64,000 bases of DNA from Antitrichia curtipendula (lineage: Eukaryota; Streptophyta; Bryopsida; Hypnales; Leucodontaceae). The stretch's first letter is position 1; every line of letters starts with the position of its first letter. The stretch covers positions 2,870,696 to 2,934,695 of the forward strand of contig OX579638.1 in NCBI GenBank assembly GCA_951230915.1, written 5' to 3'. The notes under the pieces are model-generated. The model did no database searches and was not told the DNA's origin. It saw only the letters and a list, made by a program, of their open reading frames with translations. Positions 46,731-60,000 of this stretch are shown here, in pieces. The position numbers and the translations under genes are program-made.

Positions 46731-48372
46731 ATAAAGAAAAAGAAAAAAGAAAATGAAAACATGCAAAGAATTCCAAGTAATGTACTTATATACTCAAAGA
46801 ATTTTATTTTGTATCATATGACAAAAATTGTAGTAGAAAAAAAGGCAAACCTTTACAAGGTTGTGAGGTAAAACAAAGGGTTAGTAGTCAAAAAATGGAC
46901 CCTACCTTCTTGTCCTCACAATTTTCAGTATAACAAGTGGTCAAAAATCATAGGAGAGTACCTAGTTTATCTTTTGTATACTGGGTTTGTTCGACAAATA
47001 TTTTCTCTATACCTTGCATGTTTTTTGGTTGTTTGTCTTTGTTGGATTGTCTTTTGTTTCATGTGGGTTCTCCTTTGCTATCTTGTGCCAACCATCTATT
47101 ATGGTTTGAGGCATTTTTTTGTTGCTTCTTGTTGATTGATTGTGTACACTTATTGTTTTCAATTTTTCTAGATTGTACTGATCATTCTTTATACAAGATT
47201 GGTCTAGTGCAAAGGTGATCAATCGAGCTCATTGCTTTTAGCCCCTAAATGCGCTTGTCTAGGAATTTATTGACATTAAATGATTTTAATTCTTTTTGTT
47301 TTTAACACAAATAAGAAACAAGTTTAAATTGCAAGATGAGTAATAGAAGGTGTTTGTTTTCACATTCCAAATCTCATGAATTTGCAACAAACATGATGAC
47401 TCTAAGCAAGAATTCCACTTTGTCAAGTTACAATTCAACTCATTTGACATGATATTTTAGCTTTATGTCGGATTAGATGCTATGCTTTGAACAACATCCT
47501 CCACAACAAAAGAGTTGGACAATGTTGGCAAGAAAGAAGGAGCCAACAATAATAGCTAAGCATGTCCACTTGTAAAGCTCAATGTTTCAGCTTCAACAAT
47601 TAAGCCTTCTCGTGTGATAGCTCTCATGAAAGAAAGTGCCACATGTGAGTTCACAAACCACCAAATGTTTATGAATCAAAGATTTCTATCTATCTTAGAG
47701 TCATTCAAAGAATACTAGGGTTTCCACTTGGACTTTTACACAACAAAGTTGTCTTGCCATGGCATGCTTTTTTTCAAATCAGTTTCTTTTATATCGTGAA
47801 GCTCCTCATGAAGCTCATAATGTATAATTCATTTAAATGTATTACAAAATGGTGCAACCTAACAAAAACATGCTATTATTTTTTATTCATTAAAATGAAC
47901 AATGCGTCGAGCCTTTGGAATTATTTAATAAGCTATGCCCTCCAAGCATATTTCAAGAATAATTCCACTGTCTGGATAAAATGTACATCTATTTTTTGAA
48001 AGAAAAGTGTACAATTAATGCTTAGATTCAATGTTAGAATTTTTTCTATACCTCCAAATAAACAATCATTGAACCAACGATAAATTTTCTTCATACAATT
48101 AATTCTTATCAAATTAGTTGTTATAATTAGAAAACAAAAATCCTTCATGGATTGCTTTTGCATACCACAAGAGTATAAGACTTGAGAGTGGTTGAAAATT
48201 AAAATAATGAAAAATAAATATTCAATTAAAATATAAATATCTTATTTAACTCATTCTCAATATTATCAATTGTGCATTTGTTGAATTCTTACTATTATAA
48301 CTTAAAAATTCCTTAATGGAATGCCTCCAACTTTAGACATGACTCAATGGAGTTTTAAAATAATAGAATCCC
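46731..48372. other. AT-rich spacer between MITEs
   Basis: Short ORFs (for example 46937-47218 plus) are hydrophobic or low complexity and belong to no family I recognise. No transposase is visible, so nothing supports treating the two flanking MITE G copies as ends of one large element. Confidence 0.4.
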
Positions 48373-48376
48373 TTAG

Positions 48377-48615
48377 ATGCTACATTTAACTACTTTTGGA
48401 CTTGTACAAGAATTTTGGACAAAACATTAAAAAATCTCCAGATAATAACATCTGGAGATCTCCAGATGTTTGTATAGATCTTCAGATGTTTTGTAATGAT
48501 CTCCCAATGTTCTACATAGATCTCTTGATGTTTTGCATTATTTCCAAATGACCATTTTTTTTTCTATTATTAATTCTGGACCCTTTGAAAGTCCAGAAAT
48601 AGTTAAATGTGGCAT
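48377..48615 (-). mobile_element. 239-bp MITE G, copy 2, with TTAG duplication
   Basis: Same length and almost the same sequence as 45780-46018 in the opposite orientation. TTAG lies immediately outside both ends (48373-48376 and 48616-48619). The independent 4-bp duplication shows this is a separate insertion. Confidence 0.85.
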
Positions 48616-48619
48616 TTAG

Positions 48620-49200
48620 TGAATGTTTTGAGTCTTACAAAATGTGCTTCCAATCAAGATGCACCTTCTTGACACTTCAAGTTTTTTTTGAAAAAATGAC
48701 TTCAAAAAATTCACAATAACTACAAAACATTTCCAAATAATATACTTTTGTTCAAAAATTTTATTTGCTTGAAAAGTAAGAAAACAAATCTCTAATTGTA
48801 ATTTCGGTTGTATATACGCACATTAACTTATACTTACACATAACTTATTCTAAAGTAGCAACACCCATAACCGTCACCTCTAAAATCGTGGAAAATCCTA
48901 AAAAATAAATAGATGTGATTACAAGGACGTACTACATTTGAATATCAAACCCTCGTGTTGATATTAGGTGCATCTATAGCCAATTCTTTAAAAATTCACA
49001 ACTTATTCTCATAGTGTCCAAATAGTACATTTAAAAATACATTGAAAATCTTTTTCTCTTGCTAGTAGGGTCCAAAAATTTGTTGGATGTCTATTAATAA
49101 ACATCATTTCCCAAACCCTTAAATTGACGGTTATAGATGCTGCTACCTTAATACGTGAAATCCACTTGACCGAGTCTAGTACCCAATGGCTTATATGATA
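48620..49200. other. AT-rich spacer before the nucleoporin promoter
   Basis: No gene is seen; composition rises toward the promoter after about 49180. Confidence 0.45.
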
Positions 49201-49214
49201 CTAATATCAGGATA

Positions 49215-49891
49215 CTCTCTCTCCTGTCTCTCTCTTCTCAAATATGTTCCGAACGCCTAACCCTAAAATCCTGTCTTCCTCGCACATGAAGCGTGCTACC
49301 ACCATGGATGGCAATGGCGATGCTGCTCCTCGTGATTTTTTTCCAACCTCTCCTTCTACTCGCCGCTAATGCGTGCTCAGAGTGCCTCTGACGCTGCTGC
49401 TTTCGTTCCGCGGCTTCGCTACGAGCAGCTGCTTTGGTGGCAGAGCGGATCAGGCGTGAATCTGGGACCTCGAGACGCGAGTTTGAATAGGTTTGCAAGG
49501 AATTGAGCGAGCTGATGAGTGTGGTTATTGGGTTACGATTGAGGTGAACTTCGTTTCATCAAGCTTTAGTTCTGGTACGTGAAGGTCCACGTTGATTTGT
49601 TAGAGCGTTGGGTGCTTGGAAGGATTGTTCTAGAAACCCTAAATCTGGTGATGAAGGTAATCGGAAAGATGTAGAGGGCGGAATTGGTAGTTTGTGGCAA
49701 ACGATAATGGTAGAATTGTGTTCTTCTTCTCCTCAGTGGTTGACTTATGAGTTCGTGTTGCTTCTCGAATTGATACCGGTCTTTGCTTTCTTCTCTCATT
49801 GTCTGTCCTGTGGACGTTGCTTTTTGACAGTTCTCACTAGTTTTATGATGACAGGGATATTTGAATAAAGCGGACTAAGTGGCGACCTACA
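49215..49891 (+). promoter_or_regulatory. Promoter and 5' leader of NUP98-NUP96
   Basis: A pyrimidine-rich patch (CTCTCTCTCCTGTCTCTCTC, 49215-49234) resembles a plant core-promoter Y patch. Telo-box motifs AACCCTAA at 49259-49266 and AAACCCTAAA at 49634-49643 are typical of housekeeping plant genes. The start codon at 49892 lies about 650 bases further on. A 5' UTR intron ending in an AG near 49854 is possible but not proven. Short ORFs on either strand here look incidental. Confidence 0.45.
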
Positions 49892-52800
49892 ATGTTCGGA
49901 TCCAGCAGCCGTAAGTTCTCCTTGCTGAAGTTTGACTACACTGTGAGAGCAGCCTTATTGAGTGGAGCTTGTAAGCGATGAGTGCCGGTCTGTACTATTG
50001 ATATGGTCGTTTTCGTTAGAGTGGTGTGTTTCAGAGCTCCAAAATTGTGTCGTTCGAGTGCTAATTGCTCTATAAACAAGGACTGCTGTAGATCTCCAGT
50101 TTGCAGAAGTGTCAATTTCTCAAAGTTTAAACAATTTCAACAAATATGACGATCGATGCTGACCATCAGAACCAGGCATGTGCGTAGAATTATTGGATCA
50201 TGGATGGATTTGATCCCACAAAGCATAGTTACGAAGTTTACTCCTTGTATGCTGCGTCCCATATTTGTCAGCGTACGCCTGAGAGAAATGCTCCTTTAAT
50301 GTAAAGGAGAGTGCTTGTTTAATTTGCCTCATTATTTTTCGTTTCTAATATCCACGTAGTAGCTGTAGCAACTTTGTTAAGAAACATTTGCCCCTTAGCA
50401 ATTCATGGAATTAGGGTTTGTGTTGCTGGGTTCTGATCATGCGAGATACCCAGGGTCACCTAATTTCGTGCGGAAGATTTATTTAGTTTCACATTTGCTC
50501 ACTTTGTAGCGATGAGGATTCAGTTACGGCAGGTGTTGGTGTTAGTGGATTATATGGCGTTACCCGCTGTTCACTGTTGTTGGTTGTCTAGGTTGTCGTA
50601 TTATAATTGCTCACGAAAGGAATTCAACGTTTTCCAGTAGCTGTTATGATTTTGAGATTCAAGTGGTCCCCCTAGGTCTTTCGCGAACCGAGCTATGATT
50701 TGCACTTCCTGGTCTTTCGCCTGGCCCGTCTCTGTGAAGTCGCCCTTTTGACTGTCAATGTGTTGTTGAGGAGAGCCGTATGATCATCATGTTTGACAGT
50801 GGTTGTTGATCGTTTGTGTGTTCCAGCCTTTGGGGCATCCAGTGCGAGTCCGTTTGGCGCTCCAGCTGCTGCCAACCCTTTCGGTGCGAGTTCGAACCCA
50901 TTTGGATCCAATGCCCAAGGCAACAATCCTTTCGGAGCTAAACCGTTTGGCAGCACAACCCCAGCTTTCGGAGCGCAGACGAGCAGCTCCCTATTCGGTA
51001 GTGGTACATCAACAGGTGTCTTCGGAGCTCCTGCGACACCGGCTTTTGGTGCTGCATCCACAACCCCTGCATTTGGTGAGTAGTCTTTGCCATCATCAGG
51101 TTATTGTGATTAGGATTCTCGGAACGTTTTTCTGTTTTACCTTTCGCGGATGGAGTTTGTCCTCTGGGAAGCAGTGCATGTTATCTGTCCCGACTACACT
51201 TGAACACCTTCCCTTGGTTTTCGACGTTTCCCTCCAATGAGGAGTCCTCATTTCCACATACTTACGCTCCGATTCGAATTGCGCTCGTAGTATCAGTGAA
51301 GAAGGGGTTCCCTAGTACCCATAGAGTTTATGAGCACATATTGACTTTTCTAAGATAAATGGATGGCATTTGAATCTCCAATGAAACCTGCGCACTCTTA
51401 CCAACCGTAGTCTTCTTCTTCTTCTTCTGCTTCTTCTTCTTCTTCTGAGACTTGCGTCACGTTTGATTTGCAGGGACTTTCGGTCAACAGAAACCTGCCT
51501 CACCCTTCGGGGGTTTCGGTTCGACTCAACCTCAACAGAATCCGTTTGGTTCCCCGACTTTTGGACAGTCCCAACCGGCATTCGGTGGGAGCCAAGCTTT
51601 TGGGTCTACAGCGCCAGCCTTCGGTGCGCAGTCGACCCCTGCCTTTGGAAGTACGACCACCCCACTGTTCGGGGCGTCGACTCCCGCGTTTGGTGCATCT
51701 TCCACTCCGGCTTTCGGTGCATCGACGACGCCAGCCTTTGGTGGGGCTTCGAGTTCTGGTTTCGGAGCGTCAACGTCGACGCCTGCATTTGGCTCGGCTG
51801 CTCCTGCATTTGGGGGCAGCTCAGTGTTTGGGCAAAGTACCCCCGCTTTCGGTGCGAGCTCGACCCCAGCCTTCGGGAGCACAGTGGCAGCATCACCATT
51901 TGGTGAGCAACGCATCCGTGGCGTGACATGGTGTTATGATGGTCTTGGATGTGTCTGAGTGTATTGCGGCAATGGTTTGGGATTCCATGAGGAGAGGTTT
52001 TGTGTAGAAAGATAGCGTTCAGTCTGGGGGGTAGTCTGTGACTGTGGGTACGTGAAGTAGTTGAATAGAGGTGTCGTTGTTTGGATTGGAGGTCAGTGCT
52101 AACATGATGGCATTGTTTTTTTGGAGAGCAGGGGCCTCATCAGGGAGTGCATTTGGCAGCAGCTTCGGGACATCCGGTTTTGGAGGTGCGCAGCAGCAGC
52201 CTCGGGTGGGGAGCAGGGTGACACCATATGCTGTGACCAATGACACGGACTCGGGGGTTGGTGCCCAAGCCGGGAAGTTTCTGTGTATTTCTGCGATGCC
52301 CGCCTACAAGGACAAGCAACTCGAGGAATTGAGATGGGAGGATTACGCAGCAGGCGATAAAGGTGAGTACTGTGCACTTGTTCTTTCAGAAGAATCCGGT
52401 TTGACTGTATCACCATATTTGGTTGTGGTTTGACCCCTTGTTGCTGTTATTTGAAGTATCAGGCTCTTTTTTGTGTTGATTTTGGAGACGTTAGGTTCTT
52501 TTCGTGAGGCCAGGGCCGTGGGCCTGATGTTGTTCGCACATTTGTTCTCGCAGGTGGGCCTAATCCGGCCAGCGCGCAGCCTGCTGCTGGAGGCATATTT
52601 GGCAACCAACAACAGCCGGCGCCAGGGGCTGCTAGTCCATTTGGGTCTGGAAGTACGGCCTTCGGGGCAGCAGCCCCTCCCAACCCTTTCGGCTCAACTT
52701 CCACCCCGAATCCTTTTGTCGCGAAGCCAGCATTTGGAAGCCCCAGTACTCCGACTCCTGCTTTTGGTCAGAGTTCGACGCCCGCATTTGGGACAAGCAC

Positions 52801-55800
52801 GTTCGGTCTGAGCGGTTCTGCATTTGGCGGAGCGAGTGCACCAGCATTTGGCGGAGCATCAGCACCAACCTTTGGTCAGGCGAATTCCACCCCAGCCTTC
52901 GGATCGTCTCCATCACCTTTCGGGCAAAGTTCGGGGGGTGGGTTCGGGAGCACGACGTTTGGGGCATCAGCTCCTTCAATGTTCGGACAGAGCAGTCCTG
53001 CCTTCGGGGCAGCGTCGACCCCAGCATTTGGTGGTGGTGCTTCGGCACCGGCATTCGGTGGTCAGACATCGTCTGCATTTGGAGGGGGAGGTTTGTTCGG
53101 CAACAGTCAGGCAGCGAGCAGCGGCGGAGGACTGTTTGGAGCATCGACTCCCGGGTCTCAGCCTTTTGGGGCAAGTCCTGCTCCATCGTTCGGGTCGACC
53201 TTGTTTGGCAACACGAGCACTCCTGGTTCCATGTTCGGTCAAACGAAGCCCGCGGGGCTGACGCAGTCGTCGGTATGATTCTTTTATGCTTTCCAGTTTT
53301 GGATTTGCTCGTGTGGCTCATGATATTTGCTATGTTACTAATTGCAGCAGCACCAATAGCAATAACAAGAAACTGATACTGTGACGTTCGCACTTGGAAT
53401 TTCGTGGGAGTTTGTATTAGGTTGCGATCAAGTTGTAGCGTGCTCGTGGTTTTTTAGACTTGCCAGTTCACTTGTGTTTTTTTCTTAATTCTATGCTTTG
53501 TGTGGTGTGGTCGATTCCAGTCATCGTCTCTGTTTAGTGGGTTTGGAGCAACTCCAGCTGGCCAACCCCCCAGCGCAGTCAGCTTCCCGAACTTGCAGAC
53601 TCCTCAACAAGGTAGAATCCTCGAAACCTAAGATAGTCATGTGGTCTGAGTTCCCTTAGCAGATTCGATCATTTATGATCCGTTGGTTTCATGTGCCAAT
53701 TTCTGTGATCTTTGAATATAGTTGACTTCGGCGGAGTTCAGAATTGATTATTCTTTGTCTGCTGGCGTCTTCTGCTTGGTCTTGTGATTGTGCCGTTTTA
53801 GATCCATGTGGTGTTTCTGTCAGCAAGCGTGTACCTATCCAAAATGTTGTCCACTTTTTCCATCATGCTTAGTGCTTCATCGCACTTCCTAGTTGATTGT
53901 GAACCTGTTCAGTGTTTTTTGAGAACTAATGATGTGAATTTGGTTGAGCCTTATTTTCTATGTTAATGGCGTCCTTTCAGTTTCTTATGGCGCCAGGGGC
54001 ATTGACCATATTCGCTAGTCTAAAATTTGATGGGGGAGTTTGAAGCTGTGAGGATTTCCGGTGTTCACATATTGACATCTTCTGTGTAATGCTACGATGT
54101 GTGTAGGGACCAACAACATTTTTGGCGCAGCTCCTTCCTCGTTTGGTCAGCAAAATGCATTCGGACTCCAACAGTAAGTGATTCGTGGTTCCTGATTTCT
54201 TGTGGCTTTGTTCTAGGAATTGGTAAAAGTGTCACTGCGTTCCCCCTCTGGCCAGAGAGTGGCGCTGTTCAGGGAGAAGGCCTGTGGTGTTGATAGGTCG
54301 TTCAATATTAGGAAGGCTGAATCCGCTTGTGGTTGTTCGTCCGTCTTCCGTTCTTTAGTTATTTGTATGGAGATTAGTATGGTTTTCGGAACCTCTGCAA
54401 GACTCGTCCATGAGATTTGGTTGACTCTGTCTTGAAATTCTTTGTGTGTGGATGTCATGTTTGCAGGCCTACCCAGAATGTTGTTTCAGTCCCATCTACA
54501 CCAGTAACGAATCCGTTCGGAACCCTTCCTGCCATGCCCCAGATAACGATCGGGCGCAGCGCCGGTTCTGGTCCATCCGTCCAGTATGGGATCTCCAGTA
54601 TGCCGGTATGTTGGATTCTTCAGTTTTTGGGTGCAATCATTTATTTTATTTGGGATAGAGGATTCCAGGTCGAGTGTTCCATGTCGAGCGATGGGATAGT
54701 GAGGATTTTGTGTGCATGCAGGTATCCGAAAAGCCAACTCAAGTGCGGGTGAACACTTTGTTGACTCCTCGGCACATCACTCAGCGCTCTAAGGTTCGCA
54801 TGCACGCGCGACGGTACCATCCTAAAAAGGATAGCCCAAAGGTGACGATTTCAACTTACCCTGATTTGAGGATGTTACGTGGGTATTGACTGGATCGGTA
54901 TTTGAATTTGTAGCAATATTGCAATTTGATCATCAGGGATGTGTGGATGTCTCGATCGAAATTCGGTGTGAGGCATTCGGGATAATGTTCAGAAAGGTTT
55001 TCATGTGACATGATGTCGAATGTTTAATCGATGTTTTTCGACTCGACATTCACACTTTTTTTCTCTCTCCATCGTTTTCTTTTGAATCGAGTGTGCACGC
55101 TATTTAATGTATCCTTCATTTGAAAGAAATTTAGAACACCTGTATGACGAGCCACGCCTATGATGTAGTGACAACGTTCTGTCCCTGCGGCTTTTGTAGG
55201 TCTCTTTCTTCAGTGATGGCGATGACGCTCCGTCAACCCCCAAAGCAGATGTGATGTTTGTTCCTCGAGAGAACCCTCGGTCTTTGTTCATTCGGCAGCC
55301 AGAACAGCCTCCTCTGACTCCCACTGCAGTGAAGAGCTCACCAGATATGCGGGAGATAGCCACGCCTGTACAAAAAGATGGTACGTTCCCGTGCACCCGA
55401 TGGGGAATACGTTGGACTCAGTTGTTCGCTGTATGATGTGACTGTTGGTTGCGAACTAACAGCACTAGCCTGTTCCTGGTTGCTCCGGTCATTGTTTAGT
55501 TTGTGTACTTAGTATTGCTGTGCTCTTCCGTATGCTCGTGGTGGATGGTACAATATATATATATATATATATATTCTAGAGAGCCTACACTGGTTGAATG
55601 TTCGATGTTGCTTTGCCTCATACTTCACAACAGGCAGACAATAGTCCAAATTTGTTTGATGTGAACCAATCTTTCGTCGGCTTTGTAGGGTTCCACGAGG
55701 AGGAAGTCGGCGATGAAGTGGGTGGTGACCCTGTTCCGTTTTCCTTTCCAGAAAGTAAGCCCCCAAGTGCTCCTCTTCATCACTCTGTCCTGTTGCATGC

Positions 55801-57032
55801 TCATGTATACGGTTTGCGCCCGTTGCTTTAGTATTTGTTGTTTTGCCGAGTTGGTCGATGCGTCATCTGTCTTTCTTAAACGTGTTGGGCTTACATGAGC
55901 TACTCCTCTCAGGCCCCCAATCCAACTGGAGAAGTCCAGAAACCGCTAATGGAAGCGGATTCGTGGACCCCCCAGCAGTGCCTCAGGCTAAGTCGAGTGA
56001 GAGAGCAGTCCCGAAACAGGTCCCCAAAACCAACGGGTTGCGTGAGGAGCACAGTCACCGAGGAACTGGCTACATTTCTATCACTGGTAGGTGGAATGTT
56101 ACCCCACGACTGGGGTGTCGAGTTTGAAGGAGTTTAGAGCCTTGTCGTTGTATATTTTCTGTCCCGGTTGGGGTCGCTGATCCGAGCATGGGGCTATTAC
56201 TGTTTATAACATCGTTCCATTGTTCCAGGTCACCGAGCTGGTGAAGCTGCGATTGCCTATGAGCACGGTGCTGATATTGAAGCTTTGATGCCCAAGCTAC
56301 GGCACTCCGATTACTTCACGGATCCCAAAGTTCAGGAGCTTGCGGCGGTGGAACGTGCGGATCCTGGGTACTGTCGCAGAGTGAAGGACTTCGTGGTTGG
56401 TCGTAAGGTAAAGTTGCTGTGCCCTGGTCGGATGTAGAGCTTGTTGATTGGCACGAAGATTGTGTATTGAGGACTGGTCGTTGAATGGGCATGCTGGGTG
56501 AATGTGTGAAAGAGGTGCGAGGTCGTCCCTGTTTGTAACCTGGTCAGCGAGTTTCCGTTGAAGTAGTGGTGTGAGCCCCTGGAGCATGTTTTTTAACGTG
56601 GTTGGTGTTACGCAGGGTTATGGGCAAATAAAGTTTCTGGGGGAGACTGATGTACGGCGTCTGGATTTGGAGAATATCGTCCAGTTCAACAAATGCGAGG
56701 TGCTTGTGTACATGGATGAGACTAGGAAACCGGCGATAGGTCAGGGTTTGAACAAGGCGGCGGAGGTTACGTTGTTGAATGTGAAATGCATAGACAAGAA
56801 GACAGGGCAGCATCACGCGGAGGGAGTGGAGGTCGAGAAGTTTGAGAAGCGGTTGAGGAAGAAGACAGAAGAGCAGGGGGCCGAATTTTTGGGATACGAT
56901 GGGCTGAAGGGAGAGTGGCGTTTCAGAGTGAAGCATTTCAGTCGATATGGCCTGGATTTTGATTCCGACGAGGAGGATGAGCATGCCGGTGGGGAAGATG
57001 GCGCTATTGTGGTGGCCGGTGAGACCACTTGA
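49892..57032 (+). CDS. NUP98: NUP98-only isoform by retention of intron 14
   Basis: If the intron at 57019-57223 is not removed, exon 14 reads on through GGTGAGACCACT to TGA at 57030-57032, giving 1043 residues. The tail after HFS is then a short acidic peptide ([17 protein letters not shown]...), like the C-terminal peptide released from NUP98-only products in other organisms. AATAAT-type motifs near 57089 could serve as a polyadenylation signal. The donor GTGAGA is good, and the acceptor TCGGTCAG at 57216-57223 restores the frame into NUP96, so both products are plausible. Which one dominates cannot be told from sequence. Confidence 0.6.
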
Positions 57033-60000
57033 GGTTACAGTTCCTGGAGTTGGGGAACTGGATCTTTGATTGTAATTTTGTAACATCAATAATAATTGTG
57101 ATGATTGGTATCTCGAATTTGTGGAACTGGAATGGATGAATGTTTGAAGCATGCCTGAAGATATTGTGAAAGTATATAGATTTGTTACTTTGGTTGTACG
57201 TGTGTCGGGTGATGATCGGTCAGGGACTTATGACATGGAGGGCGTGGAGCACGGTGAAGCGCCCGATCCCGATGATTCTATGTTTGAATCCCCTTCAAAG
57301 AACTTCGATACGATCCCGGAACCTGGTGTGGGTGTCGATGAAGACGCTGAGGACGATTTCGTTGATGCTTCTTATTTTACTGCTCCTCGGTCAGCACTTT
57401 CGCACTCCCTGCCTGCACACCTTCACCTCGATCCCGTGAAAATGCAGCAAATGCGAGCTCTTTTCTTTGCGGAAGGTATTTTCAGTTTCTGTCTTCTATT
57501 CATCGAGGGTGCTTCTGGCGTGGTCTAGTTTGTGAGAGTTGGATGTCGCGGTGAACTCGCTCTCGTTTCCTATCTGCTGGATCGAGTTTTGGTATTCTCC
57601 TGTTCTGGTCCTGTTGTTTATCCCTTTGCTCCGTGCATTGTGTTTCGAATCTCTTGTTTTAGTGTTTTGTTTCATTACTTTCTTGGTGCAATTGATGTTG
57701 TCGATTTGAAGTTCCGTTCGGCTGTTGATGTGACGTAATTTTCTCAAATCTAGGTGAAGAAGCGGAGGATATTGCACCGCCTGGAACGTATGGCCGTTGG
57801 CAGTCGCGTCCGCTAGTGCCATCCCCCGCTGTGACCAGTTCAGGCGTGCATGGCAGTCAGCTGTTTAAGACCCCTCAGAAAGCTTCTCCCGGTGAAGATG
57901 CTGACGGGCGTCCAGCTTGGCCGCAACGTTCATCCCCTTGGAAGGGTACTCCTGCGAAGCAAATGCGAGTTTCTCCTTTAACGTCATGGAATCGGTCCCC
58001 TGCCTATGCTGCTCTGGAGGAGGGGATGTCGGGGCACCAGACTCCCATTTTGGACGTTTCTCCATCTAGGTCTGTTTTTTTGAAACTGCGTCGTATGTAC
58101 TCATGGTAGCGGGTGCCCCTGTGAGTTTCTTTTGGGTCCTGACCTGAATTTTGTTACTTTGGAGCATGTCATGACCGCTGCAGAAGAACAGCGCATTTCT
58201 GGTTTCAAGTTTCACGATTTACAAATGCTAAGGGGGTGCTTTGTTTATTGCCCTGCTAATAGTCGATGTACTCGTTCGAGCAGGTCCCCGCTCTTGGCAC
58301 TGACAATGGGTGGAGAGCGTGAGCGGTCAGGCGTGAAGAGGCCTCGCGGAAGCGGTTTTTTGTTAGATCCAACCGAGAAGTCCGGCTTAATGGCACTGGG
58401 TCGGTCAGACCACATTGCCGATGCTGCCTTGTTCCTCGGATGCTCGTTCCGCGTAGGCTGGGGTCCTAATGGTATTTTGTATCACAGTTCCACCCGCGTT
58501 GGGCAAGGGGGAACGAAGAATGGGCTGTCTTCATGTATCCAGATGGAAAGAGTTGCGCTAGATCGTACAGTGCGTGATGCTGGAGGAGTCGTGAAAGATG
58601 AGCTTGTGGAGTTGCAGTTTGTTTCTCCACTTTCACTTCACATGTCCATGAGCCAGGTAACATGGGAGTGTTAATTGGTCGTAGCGTTCATGCGAGGATG
58701 ATCTTGATAGTTCTCCTAGGGTTTTGAGAACTTGGAGTGCAGCGCTGTGGCGGGTGCAATTCGTCGTTTGGCAGCAGATGTGTAGCATGTATTTGGAATC
58801 TGTTGTTTTGTATGCTCGGCGTTCCAGACCCTTCGGTTTATGTCTTTGGCCGAATCTTGTTCTTCCTTGTGTGACTCAGGTGGTGGACAGTCCTTCGGAA
58901 GCAGCTGCCAGTCCTCTCCGTTTACGAACTTTAGTGTGTAGCAGGAGCGATTTACCCAGCGTATGCAACGAGTATGAGGATTTAGCGCAGAAACAGCTTG
59001 AAGTGGTTGGAGTTGGGGAGTCTGACCAGGTCGTACTTCAACACCAACGCACTGTCTGGCAGTTGATCGATGTTCTGTTCTCAGAGACGGCAAGTGCGGC
59101 GGAAGTTGGGTCTGAGATCGAAGAGGCCTTGGATACTGAGAAGAGTTCGATGGAGCCTCCAGACGTATCAGCTGAGGTTTTGATACGCCGTGCTGGCTTC
59201 AGTTGCTGGCTTCAGGAAAGTGTTGGGCACATGGTGCAGCAAGACTTGCAGCATCTGAAGGGAAATACTTATTTGAAAGAAGTGTTTACGCTGTTGACGG
59301 GTCGAAAGTTGGAGTCCGCTGTTGAGATTGCTCTCGAACATGGTGATGTTCGGATGTCCACATTGTTAAGCCAGGCGGGGGGTCCGATTGGGATGCGAAG
59401 TGATGTCGCAGCTCAACTGGAGATTTGGGCTACTGAGGGTCTGGATCAGTCCCTCATTGAAGCAGACCGTTCTTCGATTTACCAGCTCCTTGCAGGTTAG
59501 CCCTTCTGTTTTGAATCCTGTGAGTGCCGTGATGGTTTATCTTCGTGGGAGACCTGTTTTGCAATGACTTTTGGCATAAATTTTGAGGCTTCCACATGTA
59601 TCGGGTGTGTCGTAGCGAGGTTTCCTGAATTCTGTATAGGAATGGACGTCTGCGTACTGAAACTACCGTCATTTTCCAGGCGATTTGAAGGGAGCCCTTG
59701 CCGGTCTCGACGTCGACTGGAAGCGGTTCATGGGCCTGGTAATGTGGTACCAATTAAGTCCCGACACAGATCTGCCATGCCTTATTGAGACGTTTGAAGG
59801 TCTGCTGGAGCAGCAGCATGCCCCCAAGCCAGTACCGAAGTATGTGGAGGAAAGAGTTTCAGTGTATGACAACTGTTTGGAGGCTCAGGGTTATGACACT
59901 GCATACTATCTCATGCTTTTACATGCGAAGAAATCCACGTTGGACATCAGTGTCAGAAGAATGTTATCCGCGTCCGCATCCACGTTCGACAGACTGGATC

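Noticed and set aside
45776..48619. A 2.8-kb Mutator-like element with 240-bp inverted ends
   Set aside because: Each arm has its own inverted termini and its own perfect 4-bp duplication, and no 9-bp duplication or MULE transposase was found, so they are two MITEs.
53348..53360. An extra micro-exon in intron 5 after TTGCAG
   Set aside because: It would run into TAG in the required frame; joining 53272 to 53521 keeps the FG reading frame.
50693..53393. Several long minus-strand ORFs across the FG region
   Set aside because: They mirror the repetitive GCCTTCGGTGC-type codons of the NUP98 FG repeats and include intron sequence; not separate genes.
57151..57528. A separate small gene starting at 57151
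   Set aside because: The conserved part begins exactly at a splice acceptor at 57223 and continues in phase from exon 14 into NUP96 exons.
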